Origin: a bacterium UBP4_UBA6127
GTDB lineage: Bacteria; UBP4; UBA4092
Assembly: GCA_002428325.1 (NCBI GenBank)
Contig: DIVR01000023.1
Location: forward strand, 1 to 19,920
Length of the DNA stretch: 19,920 nt
Direction of reading: 5' to 3'
Shown here piece after piece: positions 7,264-15,686 of the stretch (position 1 is its first letter; the number at the start of each line of letters is the position of its first letter). Position numbers and translations under genes: made by a program. The notes below the pieces were generated by a model, which worked only from the letters and a program-made list of their open reading frames with translations, had not been told where the DNA came from and did not search any database.

Positions 7264-8466
7264 TTAAGGGTTGGGTTGGCAAACCATGCCATTGGGTCCC
7301 AGAGAACAAGAGGCCCCACAGCCAGTAACTTTATTCAGACGAACCGGCAGATAAGGCGGCACAGGTTTCTGGAAGACTTTTTTCTTCAGATATTTCAAAT
7401 CATCTCCCAGTTTATTATAATTCCAGAAAACCACTCCCCCACAGTTTAGTTTACGGGTGGCTCTAATCTGTTGCAGCACCACCCAGCTAGAATTTTCTTC
7501 CACACTGATCCCCACTAAAACTCTCCGGGAATCAGGGGAATTATCTAAACATTTTGATAAAGTCTTCCGCATGTCTCTCGCATACAGCATGGGGATCGCA
7601 ATATCCAGATAATCTTCCTTAAGCCAGGTACCCCAATCCTGCCCCCGTCCCTCATTTTCAGCCGTGTCCCAGACATCCGCTGAAATCATCATTTCCGGAT
7701 AGGTTGAGTGAATTTCAGCCGAAAGATCCTTCATGAATTTATTCAACTGGTCCATCCGCCACCGATCAAACTGTTTGCGGGTCACATCCGATTTAAGGAT
7801 GGCGGGAGTTAATTCCAGGCCGGTATCCGCCTTAAAATGCTCCTTACAATAATCACAGAAACAGTATTCCGGGGTCGGATACCGAATCCGGTCCAGATTC
7901 AAGGCATCAAATTGGTATCGGGAAGCAATCTCCAGATAAATCTCCTTCATGATGGCATGGCTTTGGGGATTGGCTGGACACAGGGAATAATAATCACCCC
8001 AGGCCGTATTGTGGACATAAGTCTGGCCTTTGCTGTCTATGGCCGTCAGCTGGGGATACTTATCCAGGATAGCTCCTTTGGAAGGGTCCAGGGTGGCATC
8101 CTTGGTATGATAGGCATAATAGCCATATTCGGGCCAGGCTTCCACAAAAAGCCCCCGGTCATGGGCCGCCGCTACTAACCAACTCAGGTAATCCTTATCG
8201 ATTTCTGCGACCTTAGGGTCCTGAGGCAGATAAGCGCTGTCAGGATAAACCACAGACCCCCGATACTGTACCGGCAGGCAGATAGTGTTTAAATTGGCCG
8301 CTGATAATTCATCAAAGGCTTTTAACATGGCTTCCTTGCCCAAAATGATATCTGATTTATCAAACCAGACCCCTCGGGTTTCTACTTCCGGGCTGGATGT
8401 TTTTGCCAGAGCTGAAGCGGCAAGCAGGCTCAACAAAGCCATTCCCACTAAAAAACGTTTTATCAT
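7264..8466 (-). CDS. Exported glycosyl hydrolase-like 10 (GHL10/DUF187-type) protein
   Basis: The start has AAGGAG (8474-8479) with a 7-base spacer. Residues 1-21 are a signal peptide (MIKRFLVGMALLSLLAASALA, with an ALA cleavage site), so the 400-residue protein is exported. The body matches the GHL10 TIM-barrel family: ETRGVWFD (29-36), an 'NLNTICLPVQ' strand, 'AAHDRGLFVEAW' (100-111), LNLDRIRYP (189-197) followed by a CFCDYCKEHF cysteine cluster (202-210), and the acidic strand SADVWDTAENEGRG (262-275). Family members are thought to act on polysaccharides or peptidoglycan-linked glycans, but activities are poorly established. The C-terminal tail after residue 380 carries three further cysteines (C383, C387, C396). 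It is the third gene of an operon, 25 bases after the GH2 gene. The exact substrate is unknown. Confidence 0.85.
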   Translation of the reverse strand: MIKRFLVGMALLSLLAASALAKTSSPEVETRGVWFDKSDIILGKEAMLKAFDELSAANLNTICLPVQYRGSVVYPDSAYLPQDPKVAEIDKDYLSWLVAAAHDRGLFVEAWPEYGYYAYHTKDATLDPSKGAILDKYPQLTAIDSKGQTYVHNTAWGDYYSLCPANPQSHAIMKEIYLEIASRYQFDALNLDRIRYPTPEYCFCDYCKEHFKADTGLELTPAILKSDVTRKQFDRWRMDQLNKFMKDLSAEIHSTYPEMMISADVWDTAENEGRGQDWGTWLKEDYLDIAIPMLYARDMRKTLSKCLDNSPDSRRVLVGISVEENSSWVVLQQIRATRKLNCGGVVFWNYNKLGDDLKYLKKKVFQKPVPPYLPVRLNKVTGCGASCSLGPNGMVCQPNP

Positions 8467-8491
8467 AATAAATCTCCTTACAAACAGGAAC

Positions 8492-10240
8492 TTACTCTTT
8501 CTCGATAGCGGCCTTCTGGCTATTGATTTCTTTAATCAATTCCGGGGAGAACTTAGGCTTTCGAGAATAGGTATAAAGACCGTTGACTTCCTGTTCCACA
8601 TCATATAACTGAGTATAACAAAAACCCATCATTTTCTTATGGAAGAGAAGGGTTTCGGTTAAACCCCGATACCGTTCAATAAACTCCTTCTCGGTTCGAG
8701 GCCGATTTCCATACCCCCAGGCTCTTTTATCCTTCTGGCCGGGATTCCACCAGATTCCCCCATACTCACTGACAAAATAGGGACCTCCCTGGTAAGGGGT
8801 CACCAACCCGGCCCCATTCGTGAAAGCCTCTTTATCATCTTTTAGGAATTTATCAAAGGTAGCCTTAAACACTGCCGGGTCCTGTTCATAATTATGGGAA
8901 TCATATATATCGGTAATAACATGGTAATACCCGCTGGTATCCAGCACCGGCCGGGTGGGGTCCATTTGTTTGGTCTGGTGATAGACCCCACTGATGATTT
9001 CCTTATCCTGATTGGGAATGGTCTCATTATAAGGACACCAGCCGATAATGGCAGGATGATTGAAATCCCGGTTCAGGACTTCGGTCCATTCCGGCAACAC
9101 CCTCTCCAGGCATTTAGGATTGGAATGGTCCAGCCCCCAGTTGGGATATTCTCCCCAGACCAGGTATCCAAGCTTATCAGCCCAGTAAAGAAACCGTTCT
9201 TCAAAGACTTTCTCATGGAGCCGGGCGCCATTGAATCCCATGGCCATGGAAATCTCAATATCTTTTTTTAAGGCCTTATCGGTGGGAGCGGTATAAATAC
9301 CCTCCGGATAATACCCCTGGTCCAGGACCAACCGCTGGAAGACCGGCCGGCCGTTGATCAGAACCGCATATCCTTTGATTTCAATTTCTCTCAACCCGAA
9401 ATAACTGGTGGCGTAATCTACGATTTCTTCATTTTTAATCAGGGCAAACTCAATATCATAAAGGAAAGGATTTTCAGGTTCCCACAGTTCCACCGTTTCT
9501 AAATCAATACTGAACCGGAGGTCTCTGGAAGCCATCCATTGGGCATTTCCGACTTCTTTATTTCCTGACCAAACCCTTGCCATCAGGAGATAATCCCGGG
9601 TATCCCCTTCAATCTGGGCAGCAATACCTACTCGGCCATTGGTAATGTCAGGATAGTATTTCACCGATTTAATGTAGGTTGGGGAGACAGCTTCCATCCA
9701 GACTGTCTGCCAGATACCGGTAGAACGGGTATAAAAACACCCATAGGAATCATATTGGTCAGACTGTTTCCCGGAAGGAACCAGACAATCTCGGGTATCA
9801 TCTACCGCCCTGACTACCAGGATGTTGTCGCCTTCTTTTAAATATTGGCTTACTTCGAAAGAAAAGGAGGCATATCCTCCCCGATGCGTCCCTACCAGCT
9901 GGCCATTCAGCCAGACGGTGGCTTCATAATCCACCGCCCCAAAATGCAGCAGGACCCTTTTGGTAGTCCATCCGTTGGAGATGGCTAATCGGCAGGCATA
10001 CCAGACACAGGGCATAAAATCTTTATTCCCAATCCCGGAAAGTTTACTCTCAGGAACAAAGGGCACCATGATTTCCTGGTCGAAATTCTTCCCTTCCGGA
10101 AGCCCCCGATGTTCCCCCGAACGGGAGGGGTCTTGGGCAAAAGCCCAGACCCCATTTAAATTCGCCCAGGTAGAACGTTGGAATTGAGGCCTTGGATGTT
10201 CAGGCCGGGGAATACGGTTCTTCTTATTGGCCTTTTTCAT
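8492..10240 (-). CDS. Glycoside hydrolase family 2 enzyme (beta-galactosidase/beta-glucuronidase type)
   Basis: This cytoplasmic protein of 582 residues has the GH2 order: sugar-binding jelly roll (VPFVPESKLSGIG ... WLNGQLVGTHRGGYASFSF ... NILVVRAVDD), immunoglobulin-like domain, then a TIM barrel. The acid/base glutamate is in IIGWCPYNET and the nucleophile in YFVSEYGGIWW (E406 and E492 from this start). The region usually reading N.VR.SHYP reads NGARLHEKVFEERF, as in a recognised subgroup of GH2. I chose the ATG at 10238-10240 because GAGAGG lies 6-7 bases upstream. A TTG at 10265-10267 would add nine residues and overlap the preceding gene. The start is 10 bases after the DUF6259 stop, so the two are probably translationally coupled. 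No signal peptide. The sugar specificity (galactoside, glucuronide or mannoside) cannot be read from the sequence. Confidence 0.9.
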   Translation of the reverse strand: MKKANKKNRIPRPEHPRPQFQRSTWANLNGVWAFAQDPSRSGEHRGLPEGKNFDQEIMVPFVPESKLSGIGNKDFMPCVWYACRLAISNGWTTKRVLLHFGAVDYEATVWLNGQLVGTHRGGYASFSFEVSQYLKEGDNILVVRAVDDTRDCLVPSGKQSDQYDSYGCFYTRSTGIWQTVWMEAVSPTYIKSVKYYPDITNGRVGIAAQIEGDTRDYLLMARVWSGNKEVGNAQWMASRDLRFSIDLETVELWEPENPFLYDIEFALIKNEEIVDYATSYFGLREIEIKGYAVLINGRPVFQRLVLDQGYYPEGIYTAPTDKALKKDIEISMAMGFNGARLHEKVFEERFLYWADKLGYLVWGEYPNWGLDHSNPKCLERVLPEWTEVLNRDFNHPAIIGWCPYNETIPNQDKEIISGVYHQTKQMDPTRPVLDTSGYYHVITDIYDSHNYEQDPAVFKATFDKFLKDDKEAFTNGAGLVTPYQGGPYFVSEYGGIWWNPGQKDKRAWGYGNRPRTEKEFIERYRGLTETLLFHKKMMGFCYTQLYDVEQEVNGLYTYSRKPKFSPELIKEINSQKAAIEKE

Positions 10241-10250
10241 GAAACACCTC

Positions 10251-12341
10251 TCATCCAATGGAAACAATCAAGGCTCCACGGGCAGCCACTGTTACTTTTA
10301 CCTGGCCATTGGCCATTTTACCGGAACCGGCTTCGCCTGTGGCATCATAACATTTATATTTAGCGTTTTTATTGAATTTGGCTGGAATCCGGTTATCTGG
10401 AAGTTTTACCTGGACAGCGCAATCTCTATCCGAGATATTAGCCAGGATAAGCCCCAGTTTCCCATTTTCCGCCTGCCAGAGAGAAGCTTCCACCACTTTC
10501 TGGTCAATCGGATACATGGGTCCAAAGATGCACTTTCCTTCACCTTTGACTTTAGGATTTTTGCCGAGGACATCCACTAAACCCAGTAACCGGCCGCCAG
10601 CTACAAAATCATGGGCATAAGACCGGGCTAAAGAAAGAGACTTCAAAAACTCCGCATCCAGTTTGTTTCTTTCCGACATGATAGAAGCAGGATATACCCA
10701 GCCCAATTGTGAACCATACAGAAGGCATTTCTGCATCTTCACTCTGAAAGGCAGGGACTTCACAAAATCTTCCTCGGGGAAGTAGAGGAATCCAAAATTG
10801 ATCACCCGCTCACCATAGACAGCCGGATAAAGGGGAATCCATTTTCCTTCCGAAGCATGCATATTCAAGGTTAACTGGGCATCAAACTGGTCAATCCAGC
10901 ATTCAGCATTCTCTTCCGTGGTGATGATTTTATCTTTGGGCAACTCTTTCCGGATAGCCACCAGCATTTTCCGATAACCTTCAAACCAGAAACTGCCTCC
11001 CCCCAGGGGATGTCCATGTTTGGGGTTATAACAGACATAGGGCCAGGATGCCCCAATCTGGTCAATATAGACTCCATCCGTTTTGATTTCTTTGAGAATC
11101 CGTTTCACCAAATCCTTGACGGTATCCTGCCAAAGTTTAGTGGTCGGGCACATGGGATGCAGCGGAACCTTGGACCCGTAAACTTCCGTATAACATTCAT
11201 TCTTTTCATTGACCACAGCAATTTCTTTGGCTTTTTGGGTCTTCCAGCTTTTAGCGGCCGGGTCCCAAAGTCGTCCATTGATATAGGGCATGACATAAGT
11301 CCCGGTTTTCTGGGCTGCTGCCACCTGTTTTTTAAAGAAATCTTTGGGAGGGAAATATTCCGGATAATAGGTATCATAAGGAATCTTATGCCATCGGTAC
11401 CAATGGAGGGCATGGGCTGTTTCCTTAAAATAGTCTAAAGCCGTCTTCAGGTGTTCAAAATTCTCCGGGTTATCACTGTCAGGCCGTAACCAAAGGTCAG
11501 TCTTTTTCAGCCAGGGAGCAATCTTCCGTTTGGATATGGTCGGGATATTCCCCCAAATAGTGGTCAGGCTGAAGTCCCGGTAAATCATGGCCGCATCATA
11601 ATAATCTCCCTGGAAGGCGCCAATACAGATTTCATAAGGCACTTTGATTTTACGGGCAGGTTTATTGGGGATGGCCAGAATATTATTCACCCTGAACTCG
11701 GCAGTTTTCTCCAAGGCATTCAGATTGAAAACTTTATAACAGGCTTTGGGGTCATGGGTCCCGATATAAAGCCCTTCCCCTTTTTTATTATAAAAAGCGA
11801 CAAACTGCATACTGGCCAGACAGGAAGGATAAAGCCCTTCATGTTTGACTCCGGGTTTTAAATCATATTCCAATCCCCACCCATGCGCGGCGGCCATTAC
11901 AATATTCTTATTCAAAGGAAGCCAGGAAATCAGGGGGAAATCAGCTTTCAGAAGATTCCATCCGGTAGGGACCACCACTTCCATGGACCAGTAAGAGAGA
12001 GCAGAATCCTTCTCTACTCGAACCCCCAGATTCACTTCACAAGTTTTTCCACTTTCAGTGATTACGGCCCAATTGAACTGGGCATGAATCTCATTTTTCC
12101 CTTCCTCAGAAAGGAGATACCCCTTCCATTGAGCACCGGATTCACTATAGATTTTTTTCTCACTCTCCGGGTTGCGCAGTTCAATTTCCCAGGCAGACGA
12201 CTCCGGAGCAGGTTTGGTAAAAAGTGTTTTCTTTCGATCAGGACCGGAAGCTAAATTCCATTTAAACCTATCTCCCACCTCGAACCCCAGGACCAGTTTA
12301 CCGGTATCCAGTACCAGTTGTTCACCTTTTAACGATTTCAT
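10251..12341 (-). CDS. DUF6259-type putative glycoside hydrolase
   Basis: This 696-residue protein has an N-terminal beta-sandwich (about 1-260), a TIM barrel (about 270-590) and a C-terminal beta-domain (about 610-696, LILANISDRDCAVQVKLPD). This is the layout of DUF6259 proteins, which are related to the GH36/GH101 retaining glycosidases. The barrel shows ALHWYRWH (311-318), YVMPYINGRLWD (349-360), DGVYIDQIGAS (422-432) and TTEENAECWIDQFD (474-487). By analogy D427 and a glutamate of the TTEEN block (E476, E477) are candidates for nucleophile and acid/base, which is inference. No signal peptide, so cytoplasmic. It is the first gene of the operon with GH2 and GHL10. The start is marked by GAGGAG (12345-12350), but the spacer is only 3 bases, unusually short. 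No experimental activity is inferred; the natural substrate is unknown. Confidence 0.85.
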   Translation of the reverse strand: MKSLKGEQLVLDTGKLVLGFEVGDRFKWNLASGPDRKKTLFTKPAPESSAWEIELRNPESEKKIYSESGAQWKGYLLSEEGKNEIHAQFNWAVITESGKTCEVNLGVRVEKDSALSYWSMEVVVPTGWNLLKADFPLISWLPLNKNIVMAAAHGWGLEYDLKPGVKHEGLYPSCLASMQFVAFYNKKGEGLYIGTHDPKACYKVFNLNALEKTAEFRVNNILAIPNKPARKIKVPYEICIGAFQGDYYDAAMIYRDFSLTTIWGNIPTISKRKIAPWLKKTDLWLRPDSDNPENFEHLKTALDYFKETAHALHWYRWHKIPYDTYYPEYFPPKDFFKKQVAAAQKTGTYVMPYINGRLWDPAAKSWKTQKAKEIAVVNEKNECYTEVYGSKVPLHPMCPTTKLWQDTVKDLVKRILKEIKTDGVYIDQIGASWPYVCYNPKHGHPLGGGSFWFEGYRKMLVAIRKELPKDKIITTEENAECWIDQFDAQLTLNMHASEGKWIPLYPAVYGERVINFGFLYFPEEDFVKSLPFRVKMQKCLLYGSQLGWVYPASIMSERNKLDAEFLKSLSLARSYAHDFVAGGRLLGLVDVLGKNPKVKGEGKCIFGPMYPIDQKVVEASLWQAENGKLGLILANISDRDCAVQVKLPDNRIPAKFNKNAKYKCYDATGEAGSGKMANGQVKVTVAARGALIVSIG

Positions 12342-12364
12342 ATTCTCCTCGTTTATATATTATT

Positions 12365-12397
12365 AATAAAATATCAGAGAGGAATTCATCCTCTCTG
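12365..12397 (-). terminator. Hairpin with T-rich tail upstream of the glycosidase operon (terminator or attenuator)
   Basis: A perfect 9-bp stem, CAGAGAGGA (12375-12383) with TCCTCTCTG (12389-12397), has a 5-base loop. On the minus strand it is followed by ATATTTTATTAATA. It ends only about 30 bases before the DUF6259 start and lies 190 bases after the diguanylate cyclase stop. It could end transcription of that gene. If the promoter at 12427-12454 is real it would instead sit in the leader of the glycosidase operon. Confidence 0.55.
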
Positions 12398-12426
12398 GCT
12401 TAAAAAAACCACACTAAATACCCTAC

Positions 12427-12454
12427 CATATACAGCCGGGCAAAAAACAAGCAA
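12427..12454 (-). promoter_or_regulatory. Candidate promoter of the DUF6259-GH2-GHL10 operon
   Basis: On the minus strand TTGCTT (12449-12454) is followed by a 16-base spacer and TATATG (12427-12432), each matching four of six consensus bases. A start near 12420 would give an 80-base leader containing the hairpin at 12375-12397. The match is modest and other starts are possible. Confidence 0.3.
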
Positions 12455-12586
12455 TTCCCTCAAATAATCAGTAATTTTCCACCCCAAAACGGTTTCATCC
12501 CAAACCCTGTCAAATCATCAAGCCTATGAATGAATTTTCATACCTTCAGGAAGACTTTATTTCAGGGATAACTCAATATGCTGGAA

Positions 12587-15517
12587 TTAGGGACGGGTAC
12601 CTGACTTCTGGTTTTTCTCATCATACATTTTCTGGTCAGCTTTAGCTATTAAATCTTCCATGCTACAGGGAGAATGAGGGTCGAATTCTGCCAATCCTTT
12701 ACTGATGGAAAGGGGATATTTGGCATCACTGCGGCTGTTGAATTCTTTTAAATTCTTTTCCAACCTTATAAGTAATGTCTTGGCATCTTGGATGCAGGTT
12801 TGCGGCATCAAAACCACAAATTCATCTCCCCCGATTCGGCCCACCACATCCGATTCACGGAATGATTGTCTTAATATGGAAGATATTTCTTTTAAAGCCC
12901 AGTCCCCTTCCAAATGCCCATATTTGTCATTAATCCATTTCATCTGGTCCAGATCGGCAAATAACAAGGTCATAGATGAATGGCGGCGTTTGGTGATTTT
13001 TATCTGCTGATGGGCCAGGGTCAGGAATCCTCTCCGGTTATATAATCCAGTCAAATCATCCACCAACGACATTTCCTTCAAGGCTTTTTCCGACCGCTTA
13101 TATTCAGTCACATCTTTCATGACCAACGCCATCTGAAAAACCTTGCCCGCCTCATCCGTAATGGGATAGATAATGACCTGATAATGGACCTGTTTGTATG
13201 TTTCATCATATTGATGCAATCGTCCTGATTCAACCACTACATCAATTCCATTTTGCATATTTCTTAAGAGTTGCGGTGGGCAGAATTCCTTAATAGATAA
13301 CCCCAGAATCATTCCTTCCCAAGCCTTGATGGTTTCCAGGAAAGCCTGGTTGGCAGCCAGGAGCCGGCCCCCGATATCCACCAGGAAAGACGCATCAGGA
13401 AAAGCATTCAGCAGGGTTCGGGCTACCTTTTCACTTTCCCGAAGCCTGTTTTCCATATCTTTTCGTACTGAAAGGCTTCGGCATACCCCCAAAACCCCAT
13501 TAGGTTCTCCCGGTTCCCCCAAGACTGCTCCGGAAACTTCCATGGGAAGACAAGTGCCATCTTTACATTTGACCCTTACTTCAATATAAGGTGATAACTG
13601 GAATTGTGTCAGGTCTTGGATGGTTTCCATGACACGGTCATAATCTTCTCCCCAGATAAAATCATCAAAATAATGCCCCATTACTTCATCCCTGGTCCAC
13701 CCTGTCAATTTGTAAATTGCCGGGTTTACCAGGGTAACAATGCCATCCAATCGAACAACAAAAACAATATCTTCCGCTCTTTCAATCAGTCCCTGGAACC
13801 GGCTTTCGGATTCATGGAAAGCCTTTTCGGCTTTTCGCTTATCCAGAATTTCCTTTTGGAGCAGGTTATTGGCTTCTTCCAGGTCATGAGTTCTCTCCTG
13901 CACCAGCTGTTCCAGATAATTCCGATACTGGTGAAGTTCATCCTCATACCGTTTTCGGCCAGAGATATCCAAAGCGGTCAACATGAAACAGAGGGGTTTC
14001 TTATCTTCATCTTTGACCAGATGGACAGATAACTGGATGGGAATCCCCTGCTGGTCTTTTCGCAGAGTCTCTACCTCGCCATCCCATCGTCCTTTATGCT
14101 GAAGAGTCTTTCGGATAGCAGCAGCCACCCGCCGGGAAATAATATATTCAAAAATGGAATGGTCCAGCACATCCCGGTCATCAAATCCATACATTGTTTT
14201 GAATGCTTGATTGACATAGGTAATGGTCCCATTCATGTCGGTCAGGGCGATACCGCTGCTGGCAGATTCAATGGCCATATCTTTGATGCGCCGTTCGACA
14301 AACCTTCTTTTCTCATCTGTCACATCCCTAAAAATCAAGGCCACCGATTCAACGGATTCCGAATCACCTAACACTGGCAGGAAGGAAGATACAATCCAGA
14401 ATTTTTTCCCGTTAACCGGTATCACATCTTCGGACTGTACCAATTTGCCTGTCTGAAAAACATCTTTTAATCTTTTTTCCCAGTGTTCCCGCAAATAGGG
14501 ATGGTTATTAAAAATCTCGATCAAGTTCAGAGGGAGCTGGGTAACATTGGATGTCAGGAGATGTCTTTGGGCTGTCTGGTTGATCCAGACACAATCCAGA
14601 TTTTGATTCCAGATCAATACTCCATCGGTCATGGTATTCAGGATAGACTGGAACTTCTCATCTTTTTGTTTTAAGGCATTCTCCAAAGTCACCCGAATTC
14701 CGATATCTCTGACCGTCCAAACGACAGACAGGACTTTTCCTTCTTTATCCTGAACCGGTGCCAGGCTGTATTCAAAATAACGAATACCCTCCTCACCCAA
14801 TAACTCCGTCCGGTAAAGGGTCGATTCCCCGGTTTGGATGACCCCGGATAACTTCTCTTTGAACAAACGGAAAGATTCTTCACCCATTTTAAATTTGTTG
14901 ATATTACAACCGATTATTTGGAAGGGTTCTTTCCCAAAATACCGGGCGCCGGCATCATTGGCATATTGGATAATGCCATCCGGAGAAAAGAGATAGACAG
15001 ATTCGGGAATTTTAGAAAGTATCAGGTCTTGAAGCGGACCCGAAGGAAGGGAAGCGTTTAATCCAGGATCTACATCGGCATCTTTTTCTACAGTAGCCAG
15101 AGCTTCAACACAAGCGCCTTTAGCATCCCGGTGATAAACAGAGAATCGGCTTCGGCACAAGAACCATTGGTTATCTTTTCCCAGCAGCCGATAGGTGATT
15201 CCTTCATAATCCGAATTTCCAGCTTCCAGGCTTTTCTTTTGATAGGACAGGAAATATTCAATGTCCTGGGGATGTATCCGGGAATAAAAAGCATGGCGGA
15301 CTCCCTTTTGGATATCCTGAGGGCCGACTCCGGCAATCAATTCCAGGCATTCATTGGCATATAAAATTTCATCAGAAGAGAGATTATATAAATAGAGTCC
15401 GAACGGAAGAATCTCAGCAAACTGCGCTAATTCCATCCCTGCGGGGAGGAGAGTATTATTTTCCAGATAAGAGCCCTCACTCTTAGGATCTGGATAATCA
15501 TGGGACGAGTTCCCCAT
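12587..15517 (-). CDS. Soluble diguanylate cyclase with six PAS domains
   Basis: This 976-residue protein makes the second messenger cyclic di-GMP from two GTP if active. I read six PAS-type sensor domains at about residues 30-150, 160-275, 285-405, 410-525, 572-690 and 695-808, several ending in the usual DIT/DVT-type motif (for example FRDVTDEKRR, ALDISGRKRY, VMKDVTEYKR). A coiled coil (about 525-570, YLEQLVQERTHDLEEAN) lies between the fourth and fifth. The C-terminal GGDEF domain (about 815-970) has the intact catalytic motif GGDEF (896-900), the metal-site FADLD strand, and an RxxD inhibitory site (R887-D890) five residues upstream, so product feedback inhibition is expected. No transmembrane segment, HAMP or EAL domain is present, so it senses cytoplasmic signals. 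The start at 15517 has only a weak ribosome binding site (AGG, then ACCCAGG). It is divergent from thrB. The ligands are unknown. Confidence 0.92.
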   Translation of the reverse strand: MGNSSHDYPDPKSEGSYLENNTLLPAGMELAQFAEILPFGLYLYNLSSDEILYANECLELIAGVGPQDIQKGVRHAFYSRIHPQDIEYFLSYQKKSLEAGNSDYEGITYRLLGKDNQWFLCRSRFSVYHRDAKGACVEALATVEKDADVDPGLNASLPSGPLQDLILSKIPESVYLFSPDGIIQYANDAGARYFGKEPFQIIGCNINKFKMGEESFRLFKEKLSGVIQTGESTLYRTELLGEEGIRYFEYSLAPVQDKEGKVLSVVWTVRDIGIRVTLENALKQKDEKFQSILNTMTDGVLIWNQNLDCVWINQTAQRHLLTSNVTQLPLNLIEIFNNHPYLREHWEKRLKDVFQTGKLVQSEDVIPVNGKKFWIVSSFLPVLGDSESVESVALIFRDVTDEKRRFVERRIKDMAIESASSGIALTDMNGTITYVNQAFKTMYGFDDRDVLDHSIFEYIISRRVAAAIRKTLQHKGRWDGEVETLRKDQQGIPIQLSVHLVKDEDKKPLCFMLTALDISGRKRYEDELHQYRNYLEQLVQERTHDLEEANNLLQKEILDKRKAEKAFHESESRFQGLIERAEDIVFVVRLDGIVTLVNPAIYKLTGWTRDEVMGHYFDDFIWGEDYDRVMETIQDLTQFQLSPYIEVRVKCKDGTCLPMEVSGAVLGEPGEPNGVLGVCRSLSVRKDMENRLRESEKVARTLLNAFPDASFLVDIGGRLLAANQAFLETIKAWEGMILGLSIKEFCPPQLLRNMQNGIDVVVESGRLHQYDETYKQVHYQVIIYPITDEAGKVFQMALVMKDVTEYKRSEKALKEMSLVDDLTGLYNRRGFLTLAHQQIKITKRRHSSMTLLFADLDQMKWINDKYGHLEGDWALKEISSILRQSFRESDVVGRIGGDEFVVLMPQTCIQDAKTLLIRLEKNLKEFNSRSDAKYPLSISKGLAEFDPHSPCSMEDLIAKADQKMYDEKNQKSGTRP

Positions 15518-15552
15518 CCTGGGTTACCTATCCTAAACTGCCTTCACCTTTC

Positions 15553-15572
15553 GAGGGGTTTCTAACCCCCTC
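15553..15572. other. GC-rich hairpin in the diguanylate cyclase leader region
   Basis: GAGGGG (15553-15558) pairs with CCCCTC (15567-15572) around a short loop. On the minus strand it lies about 36 bases before the cyclase start and has no T tract, so it is not a terminator for that gene. It may shape the 5' leader, or be chance. Confidence 0.3.
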
Positions 15573-15631
15573 ATAATTTTGAGTCCTATTTTATAAGAAA
15601 GCCCTGATTCTTTCCAGTTTTTCAACTCTCA

Positions 15632-15660
15632 TTGACAGGAGGGTTGGGTTATCAGACAAT
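15632..15660 (+). promoter_or_regulatory. Predicted promoter of thrB
   Basis: A perfect TTGACA (15632-15637) is followed by a 17-base spacer and GACAAT (15655-15660, four of six). A start near 15667 leaves a leader of about 20 bases with AAGGGAG (15672-15678) and the ATG at 15687. Confidence 0.5.
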
Positions 15661-15686
15661 TTTCAAATACTAAGGGAGCACTCTGA

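Noticed and set aside
10241..10267. TTG start giving GH2 nine more residues
   Set aside because: The TTG overlaps the preceding gene and has no ribosome binding site, whereas the ATG at 10240 has GAGAGG at the right distance.
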